Part shown: positions 39,422-47,406 of the stretch, one piece after another
How positions within the stretch are numbered: the first letter of the stretch is position 1
How the letters are laid out: each line of letters opens with the position of its first letter
Assembly: GCA_036505615.1 (NCBI GenBank)
Contig: DASXTB010000452.1
Coordinates: 1-52,122 of the forward strand
Length of the DNA stretch: 52,122 nt
Origin: DASXTB01 sp036505615
GTDB taxonomy: Bacteria > Acidobacteriota > UBA6911 > JACQSX01
Direction of reading: 5' to 3'
Translations under genes and position numbers: made by a program
Notes under the pieces: model-generated
Databases searched by the model: none
Seen by the model: the letters and a program-made list of their open reading frames with translations, nothing else
What the model was told of the DNA's origin: nothing

Positions 39422-40635
39422 CCTTCCCACCTCGCTACGCACAGCGATGCATTGTTGCCGCCAAATGCGTAAGCGTTGTTCAAAACGACGCGCGGATTAG
39501 TCCGGCGCGCCTGGTTGGCCACATAGTCAAGATCGCATTCCGGGTCAGGCTCTTCGTAATTGATGGTGGGTGGAATCATGCCGGTGTCAAGCGCCAGGGC
39601 GCAGGCGACTGCTTCAATAGCGCTGGCCGCGCCCATCGTATGGCCGATCATCGACTTAATGGAACTTATTGGGACCTTGTCTGCCCGGGTGCCGAACAAG
39701 CGCCGCACGGCAATTGATTCCACTCGATCATTGGTGGGTGTCCCGGTACCGTGGGCGCTGATGTAGTCGACATCATTGATGGTAAGGCCGCTCTCCTCAA
39801 GAGCCGTCGCCATAGCTCGGATCGCGCCGTCACCTTCAGGATGAGCCGCAGTCATATGATGGGAATCGCAGCTCAGCCCGTAGCCAAGAACTTCGGCATA
39901 AATATGTGCTCCGCGCGCCAGCGCCGTCTCCAGTGGCTCCAAGATCAGCATTGCAGCGCCCTCGCCGGGCACCATGCCTTTGCGGTTTTTGTCAAATGGC
40001 TGGCAGCGCTCCGGAGCGATGGCTCCCAAACGCGCAAAACCCATATAAGTAATCCGCGAAAATGCATCGGCGCCACCGGCCAGCATTAAATCGGCCCGGC
40101 CCGTTCGTATCAAATCAAACCCATAGCCAATAGCGTAATTACCCGCCGCACAGGCGGTAGGAATCATCAGACAAGGCCCGCGCAGCTCAAACTCGATGGC
40201 GACATTGCTCGGGATTACGTTACACGGATATTTGGGCATGATCTCTCCGGGGATTGCCTCTAGCCCGGCCGCCTTACGGATATCGTTGTACTGTTCGACA
40301 AACAACGGCTCGCCCGAAGTTGTGCCCATCGACACGCCAACTCGGTCCCGTTGGACATCCTCAAGTCGAATCCCCGAATCTTCGATCGCCACTCGCGCAG
40401 CAGCGATGGCAAGCTGCGAAGCGCGTCCCGGTTCGTTGGGCGCGCTGCGATGCAAGTACCGATCAGGCTGGAATTCTTTCACTTCCGCGCCCAGATGGAC
40501 GGGAAAGGATGAAGTGTCAAAAGCGCTCACCGGCGCAATCCCGCTGGTTCCGGCCACCAGAGCATTCCAAAAGGCCTCCTTGCCGGAGCCGATGGGGGTG
40601 AGCAAACCCAATCCTGAAATGACTACTCGATGCAT
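39418..40635 (-). CDS. Beta-ketoacyl-ACP synthase II-like ketosynthase (KS-alpha)
   Basis: 405 aa with a complete Cys-His-His active site: PTACAAGNYAIG (Cys162), SAHGTGTPTND (His295) and SMIGHTMGAAS (His332). It condenses malonyl-ACP with a growing acyl chain. FabF of primary metabolism looks similar, but the coupled partner lacking all catalytic residues and the dedicated ACP upstream (95 bp) point to a specialised KS-alpha of a type II polyketide-like or polyene-like pathway. No malonyl transferase, ketoreductase or dehydratase is in the cassette, so it would borrow them from elsewhere; fabG at 16.4 kb is a candidate only by function. Confidence 0.9.
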   Translation of the reverse strand: MHRVVISGLGLLTPIGSGKEAFWNALVAGTSGIAPVSAFDTSSFPVHLGAEVKEFQPDRYLHRSAPNEPGRASQLAIAAARVAIEDSGIRLEDVQRDRVGVSMGTTSGEPLFVEQYNDIRKAAGLEAIPGEIMPKYPCNVIPSNVAIEFELRGPCLMIPTACAAGNYAIGYGFDLIRTGRADLMLAGGADAFSRITYMGFARLGAIAPERCQPFDKNRKGMVPGEGAAMLILEPLETALARGAHIYAEVLGYGLSCDSHHMTAAHPEGDGAIRAMATALEESGLTINDVDYISAHGTGTPTNDRVESIAVRRLFGTRADKVPISSIKSMIGHTMGAASAIEAVACALALDTGMIPPTINYEEPDPECDLDYVANQARRTNPRVVLNNAYAFGGNNASLCVARWEG

Positions 40636-40730
40636 AAGCCAACGCAGAGAGATCAGGGTCCTTGGAAGCTGTGAAGTAATTTCGCCATTTGATGCGAGAA
40701 GCGGCCTTCACCGCTGTCCTGTGACCTCCT

Positions 40731-41027
40731 TTATCCAGCGGCGGCGCCGCTTTCCGCCTGCCTGCTTCCGTCGTTGATATGCTCCATGACAACCTTCACG
40801 GCATCATCAACGTTGGTAATGGTGCGAAACTTATCTTCCGGAATGTCGATTTTGTATTCCTTGTCGAGGGCGACCATCAACTCTATCGCCATCAGGGAAT
40901 CGACACCGAGCTCTTCAATAAATAATGCGGTGTCGGTGACCTCTTCAGGACTGCGCTCTGTGAGCTCTGCGATCCTGCGTTTTACTTCCTGTCGAACTTG
41001 TTCTGCCGAAATGCCTGCGGTACTCAT
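40731..41027 (-). CDS. Acyl carrier protein
   Basis: 98 aa from ATG 41027, which has AAGGAGGG four nt upstream (a TTG one codon earlier is rejected). The phosphopantetheine site is GVDSLMAIEL with Ser44, and the acidic helical pattern is usual; the C-terminus has an unusual Ala/Gly/Ser tail (ESGAAAG). It precedes the KS-alpha/CLF pair and presumably carries their acyl chain. It is probably not the housekeeping AcpP, given this context and the DSL-flanking Val and Met-Ala. Confidence 0.9.
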   Translation of the reverse strand: MSTAGISAEQVRQEVKRRIAELTERSPEEVTDTALFIEELGVDSLMAIELMVALDKEYKIDIPEDKFRTITNVDDAVKVVMEHINDGSRQAESGAAAG

Positions 41028-41048
41028 CAACCCTCCTTGGTTCTCCGC

Positions 41049-41261
41049 TCAATCCGATTGTGGAGCAGACTTCGAAGCCTTAAGACCGTAACCAGCCACA
41101 ATTGTAGGTAGATTTACTTCGGCCACTTCGCGGCCGCATTTCGATGATATTTCGGTGCGGCTGAATTCTAACACATAAACACGATCCAGCCGCGACGTAA
41201 CAACAGCTGCGTCAACTCCAGGAAGATACGAACGCCAGTTGCTTAGTTTCAGTTTTCTCAT
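41049..41261 (-). CDS. Small ORF of 70 aa, doubtful
   Basis: It lies between the large TPR/FG-GAP gene (24 bp) and the ACP gene (21 bp) on the same strand, which favours a real gene. The product (KLKLSNWRSYLPGVDAAVV ... TIVAGYGLKASKSAPQSD) resembles no family known to me, and there is no ribosome site before ATG 41261. It could be a remnant. Confidence 0.3.
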   Translation of the reverse strand: MRKLKLSNWRSYLPGVDAAVVTSRLDRVYVLEFSRTEISSKCGREVAEVNLPTIVAGYGLKASKSAPQSD

Positions 41262-41285
41262 CCGAAGCGTGCTAGTTGCTAAGAA

Positions 41286-44200
41286 CTATTTTGAAGCCAG
41301 TTGTTCGTTCAAGGGACGTAACAACCGCAAAGCCGGCCGGGTATTATACAGTTGCCGATACGCCGCATGCTCCTTGTCATCAGGATAGTGTTCGTTGCTT
41401 CCATAGGGATAGCGCGTCATGGAATGAAAGGGCAGCGGCTCGACCGTCTGCGAAAAGGCGGTATTCAAATCCGCGTCTTTTGCCCAGCCGTCCACGTAAA
41501 GTAGAAAGTCGCGCTTAAAACCCCGCCGCACAGGAGACAGGTGGCTGGCGTCAAACAAAAAGCGTAATTCGTCGCCCGAGCCCATAATCACAAAGCGGTC
41601 ATCCGCCGCCTCCAGCAGAGCGCGCACATCGCCATAGCGCGTGTAAAAACCCCGCGTGGGATTCCATGAAGAAAAAGATGTTCTGTGCGAATAATCGAAC
41701 CATTCCGGCTGTTTTCGATCCGGATGGATGACGGGGGTCGAAAAACCCCCGAAACGAAGTTCAACCAAATTGGTATTCATGGGCGTAAGAGAGACCGGTG
41801 GGATGCCCGTGAATTCGCTGAGGAAAATTTCATCCCAATAGACACAAACATTCGTGACGATACGGACTTGGCGTGAAGTGGAAAGGAATTTGCCGCTCAG
41901 ATCGACCACGATGGTCTTGGGCTTACCCGCTGGAATTCCCATGTCCTTCAGCACAGTCCGCCACCGGCCTCGGCCATCCTTCACCTGCAGGTAAGGCATA
42001 ACCAAACCACCTTTTCGCTCCTGCGAGACGCGCAGAAACGTACTCCCATCAGCCCAGTCAACCCAGCCATTGAGAACCAGGAGCGCGCGATTGTCCGGCG
42101 CGATGCCTGCGCCGAAATCCAAGTCCAGATAGTGCATTTCTGCTGTGCCTGAATAGTCCCGGCGAAAAGAATCAGGGTAAACACGATCGCGCCTGGAAAT
42201 TCGGCCGAGGACGTCGCGCCCATCCTGATCGCGCGCAGCCTTGGGATAGACGCGTCGCGACGCGCCATACATACGGAGTGCAGGATAGGGCGGCGACTGA
42301 AATTTCACGTTGGTGAAAATGTCCAGGTCAGCCGAGTGATCCGCGGCAATGAGTTGTACCCTATCAAGGTAGGCGACCTCGTGCAGTTCTTCACTGATCC
42401 GGATTTCATAATGATCCCCTACCTGCTTTAGTGTTTCTCCCGGGATTTGAATGTATTCGTCATGGTCAACCGGGAAGTATTGGCCGTCTCCGGAACTTGC
42501 CCCCAGGGGCGCAACACCCAAGACGTCGGTAATAAATTCAAACTTCTGTCCGTTCCAGGCGAAGATCATGGGACAGGATCCTGAAAGGCGCTGCTTTTCC
42601 CTGTAGACCAAGGCCTTTCCTGATGCCTGCTTGATCTCGTTCTGAATCAAGCCATTGGGCCAGGTAATTCGGACCGTGTCAGTTTCAGGATAGGAACGAA
42701 GTCCGAAAAGAAGGGGGACGCCCTGATAAGTTCTCTTCTGGTAAAGCGCTCCGGATTTGACTTCTACCTTGGCCCCGGGGGCCAACTGAAGATTGCGCAC
42801 TCCAAGCAGCCCAACACGAATCCAGTGGTTTTTTGCCGCCGTTTCGTCCCGCAAGAGGCGTATCTTGCCTTCGCTGGAAACGGCAACAAGGTCGGCAAGA
42901 CCATCCCCATCAAAATCCGCAGCAGTCAAAGAATCTATCGAACCCAAGTCCGCCACTACCTGGCCTGCGGAAAATCTCGAGGAGCCCTGGTTTAGATAAG
43001 CTGTTCCGCCGGCGATCAGGTCAAGGAGTCCTCTATTTCCCAGGTCAACAAACACGACAGGACCTTTAGCTCCGGCGGGAGCGGGCACATTTTCCAGCTT
43101 TCCCTGAGCGTTGCGAACCAGGAGCACGCCGGAACTCGAAGCTCCAGCCAGATCGGTCCACCCGTCGTTGTCGAAATCGTATGCAAGAATTGATTGAGTA
43201 CCCGCGGGGATTCCCTCCAGAGAGAGCGCCTCAAATTTACCCGCTAATTTGTCACGATAAAGAACTGCCGCGCGGTCTTGGAAGGTTACAACCAGATCGG
43301 TTCCATTTGTGTCCTTGATTAGGTCGTACGCTGTTCCGTCAAGTGGGGTGCCTCTGACAAAAGGAAACTCGGACGAGTGATCGCTAAAGCCGGCAGAGCC
43401 GTCATTTCTCGCCAGCGCCGATGTCGGCCCCAGGAGAAAGAGATCGATATCGCCGTCGTGATCAAAGTCAAGCCAGACAGCTTTAGTGAAACTCCCGGGC
43501 GGAAGTGTCATGTCCTGCTTCTGGAACGTCCCTTTCTTATTCAAGTAGAGCGTGGCGCCCAAGTCTGTGAGCACGCACAAATCAGCGAGGCCATCGTTGT
43601 TGTAATCGCCCGGGGCTATGGAAATCACATTTCGCAAACCGGCGAGCCCGCTGTTCTCCACCGGTTCTGATCCCTTACGGTAGAGGCGCACCTGGCTTGT
43701 GGTCCAAACCAGAAGATCAGGCAGGCCATCTCCGTCGGCATCCAGCACAGCCAGCCCGGCCCGTCCTGCGCCGACATTTCCCACTTCCGCGCTTTTGAAC
43801 TTCAGAGCCGGCACAGAAGCGTCCTTTTCTATTCCCCTCGGTTCGACGACGTCGTAGATCTCCGCGTAAGAGCTCCACTCCAGATCCTCGGGTATGACGG
43901 CGCCTGCCTGACGCTTCTTGATTTGCTGGAAGAGTTGGAACTCACGATCCGCATCCTCTATTCCCCCTGCGGCCCGGTAAGCGTTGGAGAGCTGAAAATG
44001 GGGACCAGCCAGGTTCGGATCAAGCCTCAAAGCAGCCTCAAACTCCTTCAACGCAAGGTCCGGTTTACCCGTCAGCTTATAAAGAACACCCAGGTTGTAA
44101 TGGGAGACGGGTTCTTCGGGAACTCTTTCCACCATTCCCTGGAATTGCTCAATGGCACGATCGTATTGGGCGGCCTTCTTGAAGACGACGCCGAGATTGA

Positions 44201-44582
44201 ACCAGGTGTGGGGAATGGACGGATCTTCTTTCTGGACTTTTTTCAGTTCGGCGATGCCTTCATCCAATTTGCCGGCGCGCAGCAGCGCCAACCCGTAGTT
44301 CAACTGCTCTTGAGCTGAGTTAGGCGCCAGTTCGAGCGCTTTCTTGAATTCCTCGACTGCCTGAAGCTGCGTAGTCGGGTTCTCGTAGAAGGCCTTGCCC
44401 AGATTATGATGGCGCCAAATCTCTTCATCATCACCTGCCAGCGGGGCCCGACTGCTCAACAGAAGAAGAAGAATGCTGATGCTCAAAAAGGTCTTAAGTA
44501 GTGAAAGCCGGTGACGCTTCTGCTCCCAAGCGGTTTGGGGCAGGCCAGAGGCAGAGCTTGGTTTCCAATCTCTCCAAGTCAC
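41286..44582 (-). CDS. Large secreted TPR / FG-GAP (VCBS) / ASPIC-UnbV protein, 1098 aa
   Basis: It starts at GTG 44582 (GAGGTGA upstream). A hydrophobic segment LLKTFLSISILLLLLSS (about 28-44) acts as signal or anchor. TPR repeats follow (about 55-220: QLNYGLALLRAGKLDEGIAEL, HTWFNLGVVFKKAAQYDRA, HYNLGVLYKLTGKPDLAL). Then come FG-GAP beta-propeller blades with calcium-type loops (DADGDGLPDL, DFDHDGDIDL, DFDNDGWTDL, DFDGDGLADL), an ASPIC/UnbV-like segment (WIRVGLLGVRNLQLAPGAKV, VRITWPNGL), and a unique C-terminus of about 430 aa (FITDVLGVAPLG, SGKFLSTSRQVRIVTNVCVYWDE). It probably acts outside the cytoplasm as a large scaffold. It leads towards ACP-KS-CLF on the same strand. Confidence 0.87.
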   Translation of the reverse strand: MTWRDWKPSSASGLPQTAWEQKRHRLSLLKTFLSISILLLLLSSRAPLAGDDEEIWRHHNLGKAFYENPTTQLQAVEEFKKALELAPNSAQEQLNYGLALLRAGKLDEGIAELKKVQKEDPSIPHTWFNLGVVFKKAAQYDRAIEQFQGMVERVPEEPVSHYNLGVLYKLTGKPDLALKEFEAALRLDPNLAGPHFQLSNAYRAAGGIEDADREFQLFQQIKKRQAGAVIPEDLEWSSYAEIYDVVEPRGIEKDASVPALKFKSAEVGNVGAGRAGLAVLDADGDGLPDLLVWTTSQVRLYRKGSEPVENSGLAGLRNVISIAPGDYNNDGLADLCVLTDLGATLYLNKKGTFQKQDMTLPPGSFTKAVWLDFDHDGDIDLFLLGPTSALARNDGSAGFSDHSSEFPFVRGTPLDGTAYDLIKDTNGTDLVVTFQDRAAVLYRDKLAGKFEALSLEGIPAGTQSILAYDFDNDGWTDLAGASSSGVLLVRNAQGKLENVPAPAGAKGPVVFVDLGNRGLLDLIAGGTAYLNQGSSRFSAGQVVADLGSIDSLTAADFDGDGLADLVAVSSEGKIRLLRDETAAKNHWIRVGLLGVRNLQLAPGAKVEVKSGALYQKRTYQGVPLLFGLRSYPETDTVRITWPNGLIQNEIKQASGKALVYREKQRLSGSCPMIFAWNGQKFEFITDVLGVAPLGASSGDGQYFPVDHDEYIQIPGETLKQVGDHYEIRISEELHEVAYLDRVQLIAADHSADLDIFTNVKFQSPPYPALRMYGASRRVYPKAARDQDGRDVLGRISRRDRVYPDSFRRDYSGTAEMHYLDLDFGAGIAPDNRALLVLNGWVDWADGSTFLRVSQERKGGLVMPYLQVKDGRGRWRTVLKDMGIPAGKPKTIVVDLSGKFLSTSRQVRIVTNVCVYWDEIFLSEFTGIPPVSLTPMNTNLVELRFGGFSTPVIHPDRKQPEWFDYSHRTSFSSWNPTRGFYTRYGDVRALLEAADDRFVIMGSGDELRFLFDASHLSPVRRGFKRDFLLYVDGWAKDADLNTAFSQTVEPLPFHSMTRYPYGSNEHYPDDKEHAAYRQLYNTRPALRLLRPLNEQLASK

Positions 44583-44905
44583 AGGTCACCTCTAGTCAGG
44601 CTTGCCCGCGCTTGCTCACCCGCATGATTCATAGGTTTTCCTGAAAGGATCAACGCAAAGGCGCATGGACGCTGAGACCTAGCGCGGCGGAGTCACAACC
44701 CAAATAAAAGCCGATCACGACCACGTTCACGTTCACGAGCACGTCCACGCCGACGAAAAATACACAATCGCTCACGATCCGTTTGGTCGTAGTCGTGGAC
44801 GTTGGCGTGGTCGTGAACGTGAACGTGGTCGGCTGTTCAGCGCCAAATTTTATCGAAACCGCAAGATTTCACCAATTAGTAACTGTTCCCGGCCTCAAAA
44901 CTTGC
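44583..44905. other. Spacer separating the two FG-GAP units
   Basis: 323 bp without a gene. Besides the long palindrome at 44718-44831 it holds GC-rich CGCAAAGGCGCATGGACGC wording that resembles the repeat-like spacers at 17.1 and 33.3 kb. Confidence 0.5.
44718..44831. repeat. Inverted repeat built of GTGAAC/GTTCAC units
   Basis: Arms 44718-44738 and 44811-44831 are perfect 21-bp reverse complements (core CACGTTCACGTTCACG); inner parts pair imperfectly (CACGTCCACGCCGACG with CGTGGACGTTGGCGTGG). The arms themselves consist of short tandem hexamers, so it is both a microsatellite-like and a palindromic element. Confidence 0.75.
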
Positions 44906-46645
44906 TTAAGGTCTGGGGCGCTTGATCACGCCTTTACCTTCCTTGATGTATGTAATGCGGTTGATCGGAACTTCCACATTCTCAACCAGGCCACTGGGCC
45001 AGCGAATTTCTGCAGAATCTATCTTCCCTACGTGTCCCAGGCCGAAATGAAGCCGAGTGGAGCTCTGGCTAGAGTACCCGTTTCCCCCGGCCACTTCGCG
45101 GATCATGGAAAGGGACCCTGCCCGAACCTTGACCCGCGCGCCGATGGCGTCGCGATTTGACTTCGAGCCAACCAGCTTTAACTCCAGCCAGTTGCCCGCA
45201 TTCTCGGTCTGGTTGCGGTAAAGCAAGGCTCGCTGATTGGCATTGGTTTGGTAAATGTCCAGGCGCCCGTCATTGTCAAAATCGGCAATGGCAACGCCCC
45301 TGCCGTCCAGTTCGTTGTCAACGCCGGCTTCAGCGGCTATCTCCTTGAAGCTCTGGGTTCCAAGATTGTGAAATAGTTTCTTTTTTTGGAAACCGCTCCA
45401 ACTCATGTTGCCGATGTTGGGCCAATTGTTAATGTCGCTGAAATTGATTCCCGGCCTGATGATCATATTGACCAGAACCGGGATGTAATTGTCTTTGCCG
45501 GCTGAGCGCAGGCCGTTGGCGGCGAACAGATCCTGCCAGCCATCGTTGTCAAAGTCGCCGAATTTGGCTCCCCATCCCCACAGCGTGTCGCAGGTGCCGG
45601 TCTCCTTGGATACATCCGTGAAGGTGCCGTCGCCGTTGTTGTGCCACAGCATGTTGCATTCCTTCATGTACTCGTCGGTGATGTTGGTAACGTAGATGTC
45701 CAGCCAGCCGTCGTTGTCGTAGTCGGCCACCTCGGCATTCATCCCCTTCTTGGTGTCAAAGCCGATGGCTTTTTCCGTCGCATCGCGAAAGGTTCCATCG
45801 CCGTTATTGAAGAAGATCCGGTCGGTGCCATAGTCACACGCCAGGTAAATGTCCTGGTAACCGTCATTGTTAAAGTCACCGTGACCTACGTCCAGCGTCC
45901 AGCCGGTGTGGTGCCCTAGGCCGGCCTTCTTGGTGACCTCTTCGAAACGCCCCTTGCCGTTGTTGTGCCACAGAGTGACTCCGCCCCCGTTGATGGCGTT
46001 ATCCAGGTCGTTAGGGAGCACGTTAGGGGTTTTTAAGTCGGTCAGGTCCTCCGCCTGGAAATAATTGCCGAAAAGGAGATCCAGATAGCCGTCGTTATCG
46101 TAGTCGAAGGCAATAGCGGCAACCGTGTTACCAAACTTGTTTAGCCCGGAGTTTGCCGTCACGTCTTTGAATTTACCGTTGCCTTCGTTGTGATAAAGCA
46201 GCGGTGTCCCGAACCGGGCCACGAGCAAATCGACACGCCCGTCATTGTCGTAGTCGAACCAGAGAGCGTCGGAAACTATCGAGTGGGCATCGTTGCCTCG
46301 CGCCACGCCCGCCGACTCGGTCACGTCGGTAAATGTCCCATCCCCGTTGTTGTGATAAAGCCGGTTGGTTCGTCCTTCGTCTGAATCCGTGACAAAAAGG
46401 TCATCCAGGCCATCATTGTCATAATCAGCCACCGCGGCCGAGGCGCCGCCTGAAGTAAACATGCTGAGCACATCGCCCTTTTTCCCTTTGAAGACATGTG
46501 TGTGGTGAAGATGATCGACTCCGGCCTTCTTTCCGATTTCCTGGAACCGAATCGTGGAGATCCCGTCTCCCGCAGATCCGGCCCACATGAAAAAGAGCAG
46601 CGCCAGCAAGGGAATGAGAAGCACTCGAGCAAGTTTCTGCTTCAT
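44906..46645 (-). CDS. CRTAC1-type secreted FG-GAP/ASPIC-UnbV protein, 579 aa
   Basis: Signal peptide (ARVLLIPLLALLFFMWAGSAG), then at least seven FG-GAP blades with calcium-type loops (DYDNDGLDDLFV, DYDNDGRVDLLV, DYDNDGYLDLLF, DFNNDGYQDIYL, DYDNDGWLDIYV, DFDNDGWQDLFA, DFDNDGRLDIYQ), and a C-terminal ASPIC/UnbV domain (WLELKLVGSKSNRDAIGARV, VRAGSLSMIREV, LHFGLGHVGKIDSAEIRWPSG). It is probably a calcium-stabilised propeller in the periplasm or outside. It overlaps the TPR gene by 4 bp. UnbV domains were first named in enediyne clusters but are abundant in Acidobacteriota with unknown role. Confidence 0.9.
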   Translation of the reverse strand: MKQKLARVLLIPLLALLFFMWAGSAGDGISTIRFQEIGKKAGVDHLHHTHVFKGKKGDVLSMFTSGGASAAVADYDNDGLDDLFVTDSDEGRTNRLYHNNGDGTFTDVTESAGVARGNDAHSIVSDALWFDYDNDGRVDLLVARFGTPLLYHNEGNGKFKDVTANSGLNKFGNTVAAIAFDYDNDGYLDLLFGNYFQAEDLTDLKTPNVLPNDLDNAINGGGVTLWHNNGKGRFEEVTKKAGLGHHTGWTLDVGHGDFNNDGYQDIYLACDYGTDRIFFNNGDGTFRDATEKAIGFDTKKGMNAEVADYDNDGWLDIYVTNITDEYMKECNMLWHNNGDGTFTDVSKETGTCDTLWGWGAKFGDFDNDGWQDLFAANGLRSAGKDNYIPVLVNMIIRPGINFSDINNWPNIGNMSWSGFQKKKLFHNLGTQSFKEIAAEAGVDNELDGRGVAIADFDNDGRLDIYQTNANQRALLYRNQTENAGNWLELKLVGSKSNRDAIGARVKVRAGSLSMIREVAGGNGYSSQSSTRLHFGLGHVGKIDSAEIRWPSGLVENVEVPINRITYIKEGKGVIKRPRP

Positions 46646-47406
46646 CGCTTTATCCAGAGATCCTGCAGGTTGGTGTCCACGCGCCGGTTGGGATCATAGC
46701 CGCTGTTGATCAGGGCTTTAAGATCGTCTCCTTCCTGCGAAAGACGGACCTTGAGGAGGGGATTGTCGGGGAATTGACCCAATCCCTCGCGCCACACTGC
46801 TTTGGCCTTCTGAAGGTCATCCATCTTCCAATAGGCATCGCCAAGGGAAACGTAGGTGCGGACGTGATAGGCGCGCTTGGCGTCCGCTTTTTGCATTTTC
46901 ATCGCTTCTTCCAGATCAGCTACACCCAGGTGCGTGCGATTAAATATCTTGGGCCAGAAAAGATAGCTGTTGCCGCGCGTGTAGTAGGCAATCCAGCTGG
47001 GCCTGAGTTCAATCGACTTGGTAAACAGCGACAGCGACTTGTCGGCCAAAATTACCTGAGTGATCGCCCCGGCGGCGGGAATCTTATCGACGTAGGCAAA
47101 TCCGTAATTCAAGAATGCGTTGGCGGCGGTTGGACTGTCCGCGACCAGCTTCTCAAAAAAACTGATGCACCGATCGTACTGTTTGCACTGGATGACACAC
47201 TGCCGGTATTCACTGCCGTAGCGGATATTGTCGGGATCGGCAGTGAGGGCCGCTTCGAAGTTCGAGAGGGCGGTGGGATAGTCCTTGACGCCAAGCGCCT
47301 TTACGGCCTCCAGAAAACGTGTCTCGGCGGCAGAATCGCCGGCATTCAGCCATAACAGGCAGGCCACCAACGCCATAAGAAACGGAAAAACCCTGAATCG
47401 CGTCAT
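46642..47406 (-). CDS. Secreted TPR protein, 254 aa
   Basis: Signal peptide (MTRFRVFPFLMALVACLLWLNAGDSAA) and several TPR-like helical pairs (YPTALSNFEAALTADPDN, CISFFEKLVADSPTAANAFLNYGFAYV, YVSLGDAYWKMDDLQKAKAVWREGL). TPRs mediate protein contacts, so it may hold the neighbouring FG-GAP proteins together in the periplasm (inference). It overlaps genes on both sides by 4 bp, so the four genes from 51.5 to 44.9 kb are one operon. Confidence 0.85.
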   Translation of the reverse strand: MTRFRVFPFLMALVACLLWLNAGDSAAETRFLEAVKALGVKDYPTALSNFEAALTADPDNIRYGSEYRQCVIQCKQYDRCISFFEKLVADSPTAANAFLNYGFAYVDKIPAAGAITQVILADKSLSLFTKSIELRPSWIAYYTRGNSYLFWPKIFNRTHLGVADLEEAMKMQKADAKRAYHVRTYVSLGDAYWKMDDLQKAKAVWREGLGQFPDNPLLKVRLSQEGDDLKALINSGYDPNRRVDTNLQDLWIKR

